The notes under the pieces were generated by a model that saw nothing but the letters and a program-made list of their open reading frames with translations, was not told where the DNA came from and searched no databases. Position numbers and translations under genes: made by a program. A stretch of DNA of 64,000 bases. Origin: a bacterium (GTDB taxonomy: Bacteria; Planctomycetota; Planctomycetia; Kolteriales; Kolteriaceae). The DNA lies in contig JAIELF010000010.1 of assembly GCA_019753235.1 (NCBI GenBank), forward strand, positions 124,001 through 188,000. Reading direction: 5' to 3'. This document shows positions 1 through 9,472 of the stretch, piece after piece. Position 1 is the first letter of the stretch; each line of letters opens with the position of its first letter.

Positions 1-3000
1 GATTCTGCTCGGATCGATCCCAAAGGCCAATCAGCATCGTCGTCGACATCTGCCTTGGGTTGATCTGTCCTTTTGTTATTCACGAGAGTGGCAACTTTCT
101 CATCCTTGGGAGGAGGCTGGTCGGCATCGTCGCGCGGGAGTTGTTGGCGAAAATAATCTGCCACGCCAGGCCGGGCGGTTTCGTCGGCCAAGGTAGCAAG
201 CGCCGTCAGCGATGGTACCTTTTGGGTTCGATCGGGGCCCGACAAGACATCCAGCCAAGCCCGCTCGGCAGCGGCATGTTTCTTATCGCGCGTAAGGATG
301 TCGGCTTGTCGACGACGGGCTTGATCCGCGAGCGACTCGATGGGCAACATCGAACCCAGCGTCTGCAGCCGACGTAAATCTTGCGCCTTGTCGGCCGATT
401 CGATCCGAGCCTGCCAAAGTTTGCGAAGTGGTTCTTTCGCCTTGGGGTCGAGCATTCGCCGAGCTAGGAAAGCATGACTCCACGCGATCCAAGAACGTTC
501 GAGGACCGGTGAATCGGTCGGGATGAGATCGGACGAGCCGAGCGATGCTTGTTCGTCGATGGCGTTCATCATGCCGGCCCAATCTCCGGCTTGGGCCAAG
601 TGATGAGCCTGCAATCGACGATAGATCCCACGTTCGTCGTCAGACTCGGCCAGTTCACCCAGTTCTTTGACAAGTGATTCGCGGACAGTCCCGAGTTTCT
701 CGCCTGATGTTCGGGCGATATCGAAAAGCATGTGGCGGGTTGCTTGGGCCGACTCTTTATCCATGCTGGCACTGCGTGCAGAGAGAAGGTCTTTGACGGC
801 GGGATCGATCTCTCCCTGAGCGAGGAAAAGCTGCGCCCTCTGATACAGCCCGGCCGGATCGTTCTCGCGGGCTAAAAGCAATCGGTCGACTTCACGGCGA
901 ACCTCGGCCATGGATCGATAGACCGCAATTCCGCCTCCACCTGCGGAGACGAATCGATCTCCCATGAGACTGATGTTGCCGAGCGGATATCGGTCAGGCG
1001 TGACCATTTCATGCACGATCTTTCCCGACAGCGTATCGAGAACAAGGAGCCGGCCGTCAACCGTTGGCAAAAGGTACAGATCCTTGATCCAGGCGCCACG
1101 TCCCGATGGCGGCGAGATTCCGACGGCCCATTCCACTTGTCCCGTCTTCGTCGAAATGCCTCGGACTCGTTGCGAATGAACCGTAATCAGTCGGCCAGGT
1201 CGCGTCCCCGCCAGAAACGCATCGCCATCGCGAGGCGTTTGCCATCGAGGTTCACCGGTGGCCAGATCGATACCGTGAATCCGCTGACCCATCGCCTCGG
1301 TGAGGATGACAATCTGCCCATCAACGAGAGGCGCGTCTGCGGAAAAGGGGGAAGGAGCGATAATCCCTTGCATCCCCATCGTATATTGCACAGGAATGTT
1401 CCCCTCCCGCGCGAGGGAATAGTCCCATAATCGTCTTCGCGCGATGGGATCGAACGCGACCACACGGTAGAGGTTTGTCGGGCAGAGAAGAATTCCCTCA
1501 TGAGTGATCACGGGACACGACTGGCTTCGGCGAAACAGATCCGACTCAATTCCTCGGCCGGCGACGGCTAAAACCTCTCGCCATAGAATCGAGCCTGTCG
1601 ACGGATCGATACAGAACAACGAAATCTCGGAGCGGGACTCCCCGATGACAAAGAGACGTCCATCGCATCGCGCCGGCGGGCCGAAAAAGTAAACGGGTGG
1701 ACGCTCTCGATCAGGCGTCGCGATTCCCCCTTCCAGGCGCCAAGCAATCTTGCCTGTCTGTTGATCGACCGCAACGAGCGTGTTGCGCGATCGGTCCAGC
1801 GATGGATCGTTTCCTCGCTTCTGCACGAAAGGGGTTTGATGATAAACGGGATGCAAAGGCACATCGTCGACAAGATAGACCCGCTGATCGTCGGCAGTGA
1901 TTTGACCATAGACTTGATTGGCAAAGAACGCGCACTCGATACCGCCTGGTGCGGTCGAAAGCTGGATCGCTTGAAAGTCAGGCTTCTTTAGTTCGCCGGC
2001 AATGCTCGAGCGGATCACGATCGAAGCGAGCTTGTTTCCTTGGTTGATGTTGTGGATCGATGCCCCGTCCATGGTTCGTATCGCGAGCGCCGATCCTATC
2101 CGAGCCGGTCGGTAGCCGAACACGAGGGGGATCCTTCGAGAGGCGCTACCATCGACCGCTTCACGGAGCAACCCTTGAATCATGGGATCATCCGAGAGAG
2201 GGATCGCCCAGACTGGATGCAGTAAAGGCAAAAGCGAAAAGTCGAACGAAGCTGCTTTCTTCGGAGCAGGCGATAGGGAAGAGCTCCATTGCCGGGCAAA
2301 GTCCGCTAGCCAAGGAGTCGACGCGACCATCGTTCCGCCGATCAAAACCTGCTTGGGCAAAGGTCTCTCCGGAGCATCCGTACCGAGCATCGCGCCGATG
2401 GCGGCGCTCTTCACGAAAAGGTTGTCGAGATTGGCCTCTTGATGGGCTGGCGAATCAATCACGCGGTCGAACCAGTGCGAAGCCAACTGGGTGTGACCGA
2501 GATCGAGATGCCAGGTGCCGAGCCGATCGCACGCCTGGCGACCGGCGGTTGTCAAAAAGAATCGTCGCGCGACCTGACCCCACCGATCTGGCTCGCTCAG
2601 CCCCGATTCCTCGCGGAGTTGGCGATCCGCTTGCGGGGTGTACATTTCGCGATAGCGAGCTAGCAACGCGGGGTCGGCAGCGATGATGGTTCGTTCGACG
2701 ATCTCTCGGATACTAGGCCAGCGATTCCCCTCCTCCTTGACGAAAGAGTCGTTCTCTTCGTCGAGAAGCGATTGCAAAAGATAGATCGCCCGGTCCATCT
2801 CGTTGCGATGAAGGAGTTCCTTGGCTTCGTCGAGCCGCCGAGCGAGGTTGGGGTCTGCGGGCAAAGTTGTCGGCGTCACCTGTTCCGGCAGGGCAGCCGG
2901 CTTGATCGGTGGGTTCAACGTCTTGGGGATTGCTTGTCCTCGGAGAGGATCGACCCCGATCGCTCCGAAAAGAATTGCCGTGATAGCAGCAACGCGCGGA

Positions 3001-3056
3001 GCAAGACCCAGCGAGCGTCGTTGGCCTACATACAGAGAAAGAATCTTGGCCGTGAT
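1..3056 (-). CDS. Giant secreted TPR / PQQ-type beta-propeller protein, 3' end outside window
   Basis: The frame is open from 3056 to the left edge, giving about 1018 residues with no stop inside the window. The N-terminus has a basic stretch then a hydrophobic segment (AAITAILFGAIGV) ending near RGQA, a likely signal peptide. A helical TPR-like region follows (DEAKELLHRNEMDRAIYLLQ and onward), then a propeller with PQQ/quinoprotein-like blades such as TGKIAWRLEG, TGSILWREV and TGEPRWQTP. A second helical region begins near MAEVRREVDRLLLARENDP and continues to the edge. The same order (signal peptide, TPR, propeller, TPR) is seen in the 1377-residue protein at 43806-47939, so the two are probably paralogues. 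No ATG, GTG or TTG lies in frame between an upstream TAG (about 3086) and the signal peptide. I place the start at an ATC codon with an ideal ribosome binding site. Exact function is unknown; such proteins are common and uncharacterised in planctomycetes. Confidence 0.8.
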   Translation of the reverse strand, partial: MTAKILSLYVGQRRSLGLAPRVAAITAILFGAIGVDPLRGQAIPKTLNPPIKPAALPEQVTPTTLPADPNLARRLDEAKELLHRNEMDRAIYLLQSLLDEENDSFVKEEGNRWPSIREIVERTIIAADPALLARYREMYTPQADRQLREESGLSEPDRWGQVARRFFLTTAGRQACDRLGTWHLDLGHTQLASHWFDRVIDSPAHQEANLDNLFVKSAAIGAMLGTDAPERPLPKQVLIGGTMVASTPWLADFARQWSSSLSPAPKKAASFDFSLLPLLHPVWAIPLSDDPMIQGLLREAVDGSASRRIPLVFGYRPARIGSALAIRTMDGASIHNINQGNKLASIVIRSSIAGELKKPDFQAIQLSTAPGGIECAFFANQVYGQITADDQRVYLVDDVPLHPVYHQTPFVQKRGNDPSLDRSRNTLVAVDQQTGKIAWRLEGGIATPDRERPPVYFFGPPARCDGRLFVIGESRSEISLFCIDPSTGSILWREVLAVAGRGIESDLFRRSQSCPVITHEGILLCPTNLYRVVAFDPIARRRLWDYSLAREGNIPVQYTMGMQGIIAPSPFSADAPLVDGQIVILTEAMGQRIHGIDLATGEPRWQTPRDGDAFLAGTRPGRLITVHSQRVRGISTKTGQVEWAVGISPPSGRGAWIKDLYLLPTVDGRLLVLDTLSGKIVHEMVTPDRYPLGNISLMGDRFVSAGGGGIAVYRSMAEVRREVDRLLLARENDPAGLYQRAQLFLAQGEIDPAVKDLLSARSASMDKESAQATRHMLFDIARTSGEKLGTVRESLVKELGELAESDDERGIYRRLQAHHLAQAGDWAGMMNAIDEQASLGSSDLIPTDSPVLERSWIAWSHAFLARRMLDPKAKEPLRKLWQARIESADKAQDLRRLQTLGSMLPIESLADQARRRQADILTRDKKHAAAERAWLDVLSGPDRTQKVPSLTALATLADETARPGVADYFRQQLPRDDADQPPPKDEKVATLVNNKRTDQPKADVDDDADWPLGSIRAE

Positions 3057-3068
3057 ACGGTGCTCCTT
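3054..3068 (-). promoter_or_regulatory. Shine-Dalgarno AAGGAG followed by a putative ATC start codon
   Basis: On the minus strand AAGGAG (3068-3063) is followed by a 6-nt spacer and then ATC (3056-3054), in frame with the signal peptide of the propeller protein. There is no standard start codon in that frame between the upstream TAG and well inside the signal peptide. Either ATC is used, which is known but rare in bacteria, or the base call is wrong here. Confidence 0.5.
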
Positions 3069-3339
3069 TTGAAACTGTCCTTTGGTCTATTGTTCCCGTC
3101 TTGCCTCGATTTCGCAATTCGTGGGAAACCGTTTATCGTCCTCCATTACCCGTTTTAGGGGGCGGACGTGACCATCCGTGGGGTTGGGATTGACCCGTTT
3201 GGCAGGGCCCCGGATCCTGCCAGGACTCTGTCGGCAGAGTCGGTCTCTGGGCGTGACCTCCCCCTTGCCGAGAGGTTGTCGGTGGTTTTCTCGAAGTTGA
3301 AGCGATTGCCGCCGTGTTGGGATCAGCGAGACAACTCTA

Positions 3340-4389
3340 TTGCTTATCACGATAACGCTGATCCTGGTGACTCTTTCGCAGGCGCCGCAGGCGTCGGGCT
3401 CGACGACCCTTCGAAGCGGTTTGGCTGATCGGCCCGATTGGTCCACCACGATCAATACGAGTCAAACCCGTCTTTTCGCTGATTCTCCTTCGCCGACAGT
3501 CGAACTTCCTAAGAGTACGAGCGCCGTCGATCGGCACACGGTCTATCAGCTCCAAGATTTGCCCGCTCCGGGTGATGTTCTCGATCTTCCATCCCCGCGT
3601 CAATTCGACCGCGATAACGCTCCGGTTTACGACAAGCCTGCGACGCTCGACTACATTTTCATGAGTCGGGCGAGCGTCAAAAACTTGGACACTAATTTCC
3701 TCGTCAATCAGGTGGGGTTCGACTATCGGTTGACCCGGCCATTCTTTCGGACGCAGGCAGCCCTGACGTTTCGGCCGGCGGCCGAGATCATGTTCCTATC
3801 CGGGCCCGGCGGCGGAATCGAACTGCCCGAGCAGCTCTACAAGATCGCGTTCGACTTCCAGCTCGACATCCCCTTCAACGAAGTGTTCGGCGTATCTCTT
3901 GGGATCACGCCCGGTCTCTGGAGCGATCTCATCGTGATCGACGGCGCCGACTTTCGACTGCCAGCCCGAGTGTTGCTGACATACAGAGTCAATGACTCTC
4001 TCTTCCTCGCTGGTGGTTTGATCTATACCGATAACATTCGCCAGAACCTGCTTCCTGGTCTGGGCGTCATCTGGGATCCCAACGAGAAATGGCATCTGGA
4101 GATTCTCTATCCACGAAGCAGAATTGTCTACCGTTGGAACGAGGATATTGCCGCTTACTTTGTCTTCGAGCGCGGCGGTACGACTTACAATATTCGCGAG
4201 TTCGGCCAGGACGAAGACTTCGAGTATCGCGATCTACGGACATTGCTGGGCCTTGAGTACAACCGCATTCCTAGGTTCGGCTTATTCGTGGAACTTGGGG
4301 TCGCGTTCGATCGAAAGTTTCGCTTCGACATCCAGGGGAATTTCGATCTGGGTGATTCATTCATCCTTCGTGCGGGTACTCGGTTTTAA
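3340..4389 (+). CDS. Outer-membrane beta-barrel protein, DUF6268-like
   Basis: 349 residues. It starts at TTG 3340, the first usable start after an in-frame TGA at 3298-3300. The short hydrophobic N-terminus (MLITITLILVTLSQAPQASG) looks like a signal peptide. From about residue 100 the chain shows alternating hydrophobic/polar strands separated by turns (RPFFRTQAALTFRPA, NEVFGVSLGITPGLW, DSFILRAGTRF) and it ends in Phe, the usual C-terminal residue of BAM-assembled barrels. I assign it to the DUF6268 type of outer-membrane barrel from overall pattern. Substrate and role are unknown. Its stop overlaps the stop of the convergent phosphatase-like gene by four bases. Confidence 0.7.
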   Translation: MLITITLILVTLSQAPQASGSTTLRSGLADRPDWSTTINTSQTRLFADSPSPTVELPKSTSAVDRHTVYQLQDLPAPGDVLDLPSPRQFDRDNAPVYDKPATLDYIFMSRASVKNLDTNFLVNQVGFDYRLTRPFFRTQAALTFRPAAEIMFLSGPGGGIELPEQLYKIAFDFQLDIPFNEVFGVSLGITPGLWSDLIVIDGADFRLPARVLLTYRVNDSLFLAGGLIYTDNIRQNLLPGLGVIWDPNEKWHLEILYPRSRIVYRWNEDIAAYFVFERGGTTYNIREFGQDEDFEYRDLRTLLGLEYNRIPRFGLFVELGVAFDRKFRFDIQGNFDLGDSFILRAGTRF

Positions 4390-5777
4390 TCCGTCAGCGC
4401 CGAGCGAATCAAATCGAATGCGTCCGTCATGGCTAAATCGACTCCTGGCGGCGGACCATCCCCTATCAGTAAAGGACGATCCTCGGACGACATCGCCGCC
4501 AACCCGTGACTCCCGCGTACGATCGATGCATCAAGGGGGATCACATCCATACGCATGCGAAAGCCCAACTTCTTCGCCATCAGCCGACGAATCACTCGCC
4601 ACTTCGGAAAGCGGATTTTCGGATCGAAGAACATTTCGCAGGGATCAAACCCCGGTTTGCGATGAATGTCGACCGTGCTCGCGAAATCCGGCGCGAGAGT
4701 ATCCTCCAGCCAATAAGGATAGGCAAACCAAGCGTTCCTCTTCGCGGCCACCACGATCTCGCCACTTCGAGAATGATCCAGACCAACCTCTGCACGCGCG
4801 GCACCGACGTAGATCCGATCGATTTCCGCGACCGCACGGAGGCGATCAACGATGGCGGGAATGTCGGCCGACTGACGAACGTAGATGTGTGCCCATTGAT
4901 GATCGCAGACCGCGATCGCGCGACTGGAAAACGTGTCGAGCATCTCGCCGAACGGACCCGGACGGACATCGAGATATCCTTCTTGCCGAAGAATACGCTG
5001 AAGATAGACGGGCTTATCCACGTCGACATGCGTGTACTCGCTGATGATCCAGACGCGGGCGCCCTGCTGGCGAGCAGCCTCGAGCAACGGAGCGACGGCA
5101 TCGTCGAGCTCGCGAACATGCCTGGCCATGCGGCTGGCCGCGGGGCCGAATCGCTGTGGGTCGTAATCCAGATGCGGCACGTAGACAAGCGTCAGGTTGG
5201 GATGGAATCGTTCCAGCGTCCATGCCGCGCTCCGAGAGATCCATGCCGAACAACCGGCCCCCGCCCCTGGGCCCCAGAAAGTGGCGAAAGGGAATGGCCC
5301 CAGCGATCTTTCCACATCGACGGCGATCTCTGTCGGCGAGCTCGCGATGCCGAACACTTTGTTGCCATCACATCCATAGTGAGGTTTCGGTGTGATCGAG
5401 ATATCGACGCCCGCCCCCTGATTGAACCACCAAAACAGCTTTGCCGCCGAGAACGATTGGCCTCGCGCCGCGAGGTCTTGACGGAGGACGTCATAAATTG
5501 TGGGTGCCTGAATCAGAGCGTTCGACTGCTGCCAAAAACGGACCTCTTTCGTGTCCCGAAAAAGCCAACCATTCGCGACGATGCCATGCTCTTGAGGAGT
5601 TCTTCCTGTAAGGATGGTCGCCTGGGCCGTCGAGGTGACAGCGGGAAAAACCTCCCGCAGCGAGCGAACCCAACCCTGCCGAGCCAGCTCTTTCATGCGG
5701 GGTGCATGCTCCAACAAGCGGGGTGACAATCCAACCGCATTGATCAGAACCAGAGGAGCCGTTCTCGCGTCCTTCAA
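4386..5777 (-). CDS. Alkaline-phosphatase-superfamily (type I phosphodiesterase-like, EboF-like) protein with altered metal ligands
   Basis: 463 residues, TTG start with AAGGTG eight bases upstream. The fold signature is that of the type I phosphodiesterase/nucleotide pyrophosphatase family: the nucleophile region FPAVTSTAQATILTGRTPQ, then EHGIVANGW, then YVPHLDYDPQRFGP, SEYTHVDVDKPVYLQRILR and a late His in CDHQWAHIYV. Several positions that bind zinc in classical members differ: the first motif reads LINAVGLS where an Asp is expected, the DxxGH motif reads DYDPQ, and the SDHG motif reads SEYT. A similar divergent subfamily accompanies UbiA-type EboC in the ebo clusters; here the UbiA gene is 16 kb away. 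Cytoplasmic by appearance (no signal peptide). Substrate unknown. Confidence 0.75.
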   Translation of the reverse strand: MKDARTAPLVLINAVGLSPRLLEHAPRMKELARQGWVRSLREVFPAVTSTAQATILTGRTPQEHGIVANGWLFRDTKEVRFWQQSNALIQAPTIYDVLRQDLAARGQSFSAAKLFWWFNQGAGVDISITPKPHYGCDGNKVFGIASSPTEIAVDVERSLGPFPFATFWGPGAGAGCSAWISRSAAWTLERFHPNLTLVYVPHLDYDPQRFGPAASRMARHVRELDDAVAPLLEAARQQGARVWIISEYTHVDVDKPVYLQRILRQEGYLDVRPGPFGEMLDTFSSRAIAVCDHQWAHIYVRQSADIPAIVDRLRAVAEIDRIYVGAARAEVGLDHSRSGEIVVAAKRNAWFAYPYWLEDTLAPDFASTVDIHRKPGFDPCEMFFDPKIRFPKWRVIRRLMAKKLGFRMRMDVIPLDASIVRGSHGLAAMSSEDRPLLIGDGPPPGVDLAMTDAFDLIRSALTD

Positions 5778-5941
5778 TTTTGATGCACCTTCATCATCAG
5801 TGTTTCCTTTGAGGTCGTTTCATCAACTCGACCCCAGGCCGGCAAGTCATCAAGCGACGGGGAGGCTCGGTACTCTCCCGGGCCAAGCCGCATATACCAC
5901 GACGACGGGCAAAATCGAATCGGAGGGAGAGGTTCGCTGTC

Positions 5942-7135
5942 ATGCAAGTTTCTCAATATGCCGCATCCATCACACCCTCGGCCACCATGGCGGCAGGGGC
6001 CAAAGCCAAGGAACTCAAAGCGCAGGGAATCAACGTCTTCGACTTTGCCACGGGCGAGCCCGATTTCATCACTCCTGCCCATATCTGTGCTGCCGCCACG
6101 CAGGCGATGAAGGATGGCCATACGAAGTACACCCCGTCGTCGGGCTTAATTGAACTCAAACAAGCGGTGGCGGATTATCATCGGCAATGGCATGGGCTCG
6201 ACTACGCGCCCGCGAGTATCTGTGTTTCCTCCGGAGCCAAACACACAATTTACTCGGCCCTTCTCGCCACGCTGAACCCCGGAGACGAGGTCATCATCCC
6301 GACTCCTTATTGGGTCAGCTACAGTGAATTGGTCAAGATGGCCGGTGCGGTGCCGATTCTCGTCGAAACGACCCGAAAAAATCGCTTTCTGCTGAAGGCA
6401 GATCAGTTTCGGTCGGCAATCACTCCCAAGACGAAGATGCTGATGCTCAACTCGCCGAGCAACCCGACTGGCTCGGCCTACGCGAAAGATGAGCTCGAGT
6501 CGATCGCCAAGATCATCGTCGACAAAAACCTGATTTGTCTATCCGACGAAATCTATGAACGACTGATTTACACCGATACTCCCTTTGTCGCGATGGCTTC
6601 CTTCGGAAAGGATGTCTTCGATCGAACACTGACGGTCAACGGCGTCAGTAAGACTTATGCGATGACCGGTTGGCGGATCGGATGGACGTGTGGGCCGGCC
6701 AACATCATCAAAGCCATGGATAGCATTCAAGGGCAACAGACAAGCAATCCCTCGAGCATCAGTCAGTGGGCCGCCATTGCCGCCCTCCGAGGTGAACAGC
6801 AGTGCGTCGAGCAGATGAAGGTCGAGTTCGTCAAACGTCGGGACTACGTTTGTCAACGACTCAACGCTATCGCGCACCTGTCGATCGAGCCACCCGATGG
6901 CGCGTTCTACGCCTTCTTCGATGTCTCTGCCTATTTCGGGAAAACGTTCGGCAACGTACTCGTCAAGGATTCGCAGACCTTCTGTTTGGCCCTGTTGGAA
7001 CAGGGGCACGTCAACACAGTGCAAGGGTCAGCATTCGGGGCTGAAGGTTATGCGCGGATGTCTTTCGCCACCAGCATGGAGACGATTCGCGGCGGTCTAG
7101 ATGCTTTGGAAGCCTGGTTGGCCACCGGTAAGTGA
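5942..7135 (+). CDS. aspC: Aspartate aminotransferase (class I/II, PLP-dependent)
   Basis: 397 residues, the usual length. It transfers the amino group between aspartate and 2-oxoglutarate in amino-acid metabolism, in the cytoplasm. Diagnostic elements are the ATGEPDF motif near residue 36, SPSNPTG (171-177), SDEIYE with the cofactor-binding Asp and Tyr (about 202 and 205), the Schiff-base lysine K237 in GVSKTYAMTGWR, the phosphate-binding Arg at 245, and the substrate Arg in the C-terminal ARMSFA. This resembles the Ib subgroup. The ATG start has a GGGAGAGG ribosome site nine bases upstream. It is divergent from the phosphatase-like gene, and a CysQ-type gene follows after 32 bases on the same strand. 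Some Ib enzymes also use prephenate, which I cannot judge here. Confidence 0.93.
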   Translation: MQVSQYAASITPSATMAAGAKAKELKAQGINVFDFATGEPDFITPAHICAAATQAMKDGHTKYTPSSGLIELKQAVADYHRQWHGLDYAPASICVSSGAKHTIYSALLATLNPGDEVIIPTPYWVSYSELVKMAGAVPILVETTRKNRFLLKADQFRSAITPKTKMLMLNSPSNPTGSAYAKDELESIAKIIVDKNLICLSDEIYERLIYTDTPFVAMASFGKDVFDRTLTVNGVSKTYAMTGWRIGWTCGPANIIKAMDSIQGQQTSNPSSISQWAAIAALRGEQQCVEQMKVEFVKRRDYVCQRLNAIAHLSIEPPDGAFYAFFDVSAYFGKTFGNVLVKDSQTFCLALLEQGHVNTVQGSAFGAEGYARMSFATSMETIRGGLDALEAWLATGK

Positions 7136-7167
7136 CGCTGGCAGGGCTGCAATGGTTGGGGTGAAAC

Positions 7168-7998
7168 GTGCTTGATCGAGAATGGGCCGTCTGCGAATCC
7201 GCGATTCGGCACGCCGGTGCCGAGGTGATGCGGCGGTACGCCTCGTTTGAGAAGATCGCCGACGCGCCGGCCGATATCAGTACCGATGCGGACCGAGCCT
7301 CGCAAGAGATGATTCTCCGCGAGATTCATCAGGCCTTTCCTGCGGATCGTCTCTGCGGCGAAGAATCCACGCCGGCCCTGAAGGATTCGTCGCACCTGAC
7401 GGGGCCGCGTCTCTGGATCGTCGACCCCATCGACGGAACGCGGGGCTTCGCAAAAAAGAACGACGAGTTCTCCATCATGATCGGGTTGGTCGAATCGGGT
7501 CGACCGATTCTGGGTGGGGTCTACGAGCCTTCCGTCGATCGGCTCACCTATGCGATCTTGGGTAAGGGGTGTTTTGTCAAGCAAAATGGTTCCATGCCCC
7601 GACAGACCCATGTCACCACCACAACATCGCTTTCGAATGCGGTCCTTTCCATCAGCCGATCGCAGAAGGACGTCGGCAGAGAAAAGTTGCTCCGCGGATT
7701 CGGAGCGAGAGATGCCGTCGAAACGTACTCGGCGGGGATAAAGCTCGCACAGGTTGCACGCGGCGAGACGGATGTTTATCTCGGCGACTACCTGACGCTG
7801 AAGGATTGGGATGTCTGTGCCGGACATATCCTTGTCACTGAAGCGGGTGGCACCGTGACGAGTGTCGATGGCGATCCGATCCATTACGAGGGAACGGGCA
7901 AGTCGCTGAGAGGTCGGGGAATCCTCTCAAGCAACGGGCATCTTCACGCGGGTTGCCTCGATGTGATTCAATCGGGCCGATATCGCTTCGACGCATGA
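7168..7998 (+). CDS. cysQ: 3'(2'),5'-bisphosphate nucleotidase, CysQ / inositol monophosphatase family
   Basis: 276 residues, GTG start with GGGG six bases upstream. The family metal site is visible: the acidic D/E residues in CGEEST, the WIVDPIDGTRGF motif, and the C-terminal DWDVCAGHILVTEAGG. The segment KKNDEFSIMIGLVESGRP after the DGT motif is closer to CysQ-type 3'-phosphoadenosine 5'-phosphate phosphatases than to inositol monophosphatase or HisN, but the distinction from sequence alone is not secure. CysQ removes PAP formed in sulfate assimilation, which fits the sulfite reductase gene found elsewhere in this window. It lies 32 bases after aspC and ends five bases from the convergent transporter gene. 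Confidence 0.85.
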   Translation: MLDREWAVCESAIRHAGAEVMRRYASFEKIADAPADISTDADRASQEMILREIHQAFPADRLCGEESTPALKDSSHLTGPRLWIVDPIDGTRGFAKKNDEFSIMIGLVESGRPILGGVYEPSVDRLTYAILGKGCFVKQNGSMPRQTHVTTTTSLSNAVLSISRSQKDVGREKLLRGFGARDAVETYSAGIKLAQVARGETDVYLGDYLTLKDWDVCAGHILVTEAGGTVTSVDGDPIHYEGTGKSLRGRGILSSNGHLHAGCLDVIQSGRYRFDA

Positions 7999-8003
7999 CC
8001 CCT

Positions 8004-9404
8004 TTATTTCATGGCAGACGAAAGGGTCTCTGCAAAGTTCGGATAGACGACTCTAAGCATCAACCAACACATCGCCAGCGACAGCGTTAGGTTGATCGTC
8101 TGCCCGACAACATACAGCAAGACCGGCTTTCCTCCCTTCAAATACCCCGCCAGCGAGCGGAAGTCGGTCTCAAGCCCGATACTCACAAACGCGAGAGAAA
8201 AAAGCCAATCTCGCGAGCTCTTCACCACGGTATCCTTCACAAGCATGGCGGACTCGCCCCATTTTCCGCCTGCCGAGGCGAGAAATGTGAAAACGATCGA
8301 GGCTGCTAGAAAGCCGATGATGAATTTTGGGAATCGTCGCCAGATCTCACCGATGCCGACGGAAGTTGTCCCCGTTGAATCGACTGATCGGCTCCAATAG
8401 ATCGCGACGGCCAAGGCCATCACCCCGATCAGCATGTTCTGAATCATCTTAATCGTGATCGCCATGAAGCGTCCCTGGTCGCCAAGCACTTGGCCCGCCG
8501 CACCAACCGCGCCGGTCGAATCGATCGTCCCTCCAATCCATGCTCCACCCACGACGGGGTCCATGCCGACCGCTTTGATGAACGCAGGCTGAGCGACCAT
8601 CATGATCGCCGTGAACGCCAGCGAGATGCCGATCGCCAGCGACAGTTCCTCCTTCTTCGCTCGGCACGCGGCAGCGGTGGCGATGGCGGCCGAGACGCCA
8701 CAGACGCTCATGTCGGCCGAGATCGTCAGGTTCAGCGAGCGTGACTCGATCCCGATCCAGCGCTGGCCGATAATGTACGTCGTGACAAAAACGATCGGTG
8801 TCACGACCCAAGAGATGGCGATGCCCGGAATTGCCAGTTTCAAAAGCAGATGCAGCATGATCTCGGCGCCATACACAACCAGACCGGTCTTGATGAAGAG
8901 CTCGGTTCGCAAGGCCGGCTTGATCCAGTTCGGCGTGCCGACGGTGTTGGAGATTGCCAGCCCGACCGCAATCGCCCACAGGGCATACTCGATGTTGTAC
9001 GCTGCGATGGTTTTCTGTTGTGCCAGAAGATGGGCGATACATGCCAGTAGCATCACGGCCAAAAACCCAGTTAAAAATCGGGAAGGTGATGTCCCCGTCG
9101 CCGCGACGGCCAGCGTGAACAGAATCCCCGCGCCGAGCGCGACTCTTCCGATCCCCCAAAGAACGCTGGCATCTCCTCCTTTAAAAAGTCCTTCGGTTGG
9201 CTGATCGACCCAGGTTGTGGGGCGGGCTAAAAACTTAGTCAGATCTTCCTTCTTCGCAACGAATCCAAGCATTGTCATGGCCAGGAACGCCGCGAGAATG
9301 GTTCCACCCAGAAGATTGGCCCAGAAGTCCTCTTGCTGCCACCAAGGTGTCACCGCAGCTTGAACTAAGTCACGCGGATCATCATTGGTGTTTGACTCGC
9401 CCAT
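8004..9404 (-). CDS. YeiH / UPF0324-type putative sulfate exporter, inner membrane
   Basis: 466 residues from the ATG at 9404; an in-frame TTG at 9476 would overlap the stop of lysA, but the extra 24 residues look unstructured, so I prefer the ATG (GAGAG six bases upstream). At least ten hydrophobic segments are visible. The family core is clear: GVSAAIATAAACRAKKEEL followed by a hydrophobic helix and then GGAWIGGTIDSTGAVGAAG. These are the hallmarks of the Cons_hypoth698 family, annotated as putative sulfate exporters on limited evidence. It sits immediately downstream of lysA on the same strand. Its neighbourhood with a CysQ-type gene is consistent with sulfur metabolism but not proof. Confidence 0.85.
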   Translation of the reverse strand: MGESNTNDDPRDLVQAAVTPWWQQEDFWANLLGGTILAAFLAMTMLGFVAKKEDLTKFLARPTTWVDQPTEGLFKGGDASVLWGIGRVALGAGILFTLAVAATGTSPSRFLTGFLAVMLLACIAHLLAQQKTIAAYNIEYALWAIAVGLAISNTVGTPNWIKPALRTELFIKTGLVVYGAEIMLHLLLKLAIPGIAISWVVTPIVFVTTYIIGQRWIGIESRSLNLTISADMSVCGVSAAIATAAACRAKKEELSLAIGISLAFTAIMMVAQPAFIKAVGMDPVVGGAWIGGTIDSTGAVGAAGQVLGDQGRFMAITIKMIQNMLIGVMALAVAIYWSRSVDSTGTTSVGIGEIWRRFPKFIIGFLAASIVFTFLASAGGKWGESAMLVKDTVVKSSRDWLFSLAFVSIGLETDFRSLAGYLKGGKPVLLYVVGQTINLTLSLAMCWLMLRVVYPNFAETLSSAMK

Positions 9405-9472
9405 GACTGCTCTCTCGTACCATTGGAGACCGACTGGACCGTCGGCACACGACTTGTCTGTAATTGGTGAAA

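Noticed and set aside
4506-5726. 406-residue open frame on the plus strand
   Set aside because: It is antisense to the phosphatase-like gene, lacks recognisable motifs and has an Arg-rich composition typical of a shadow frame in this base composition.
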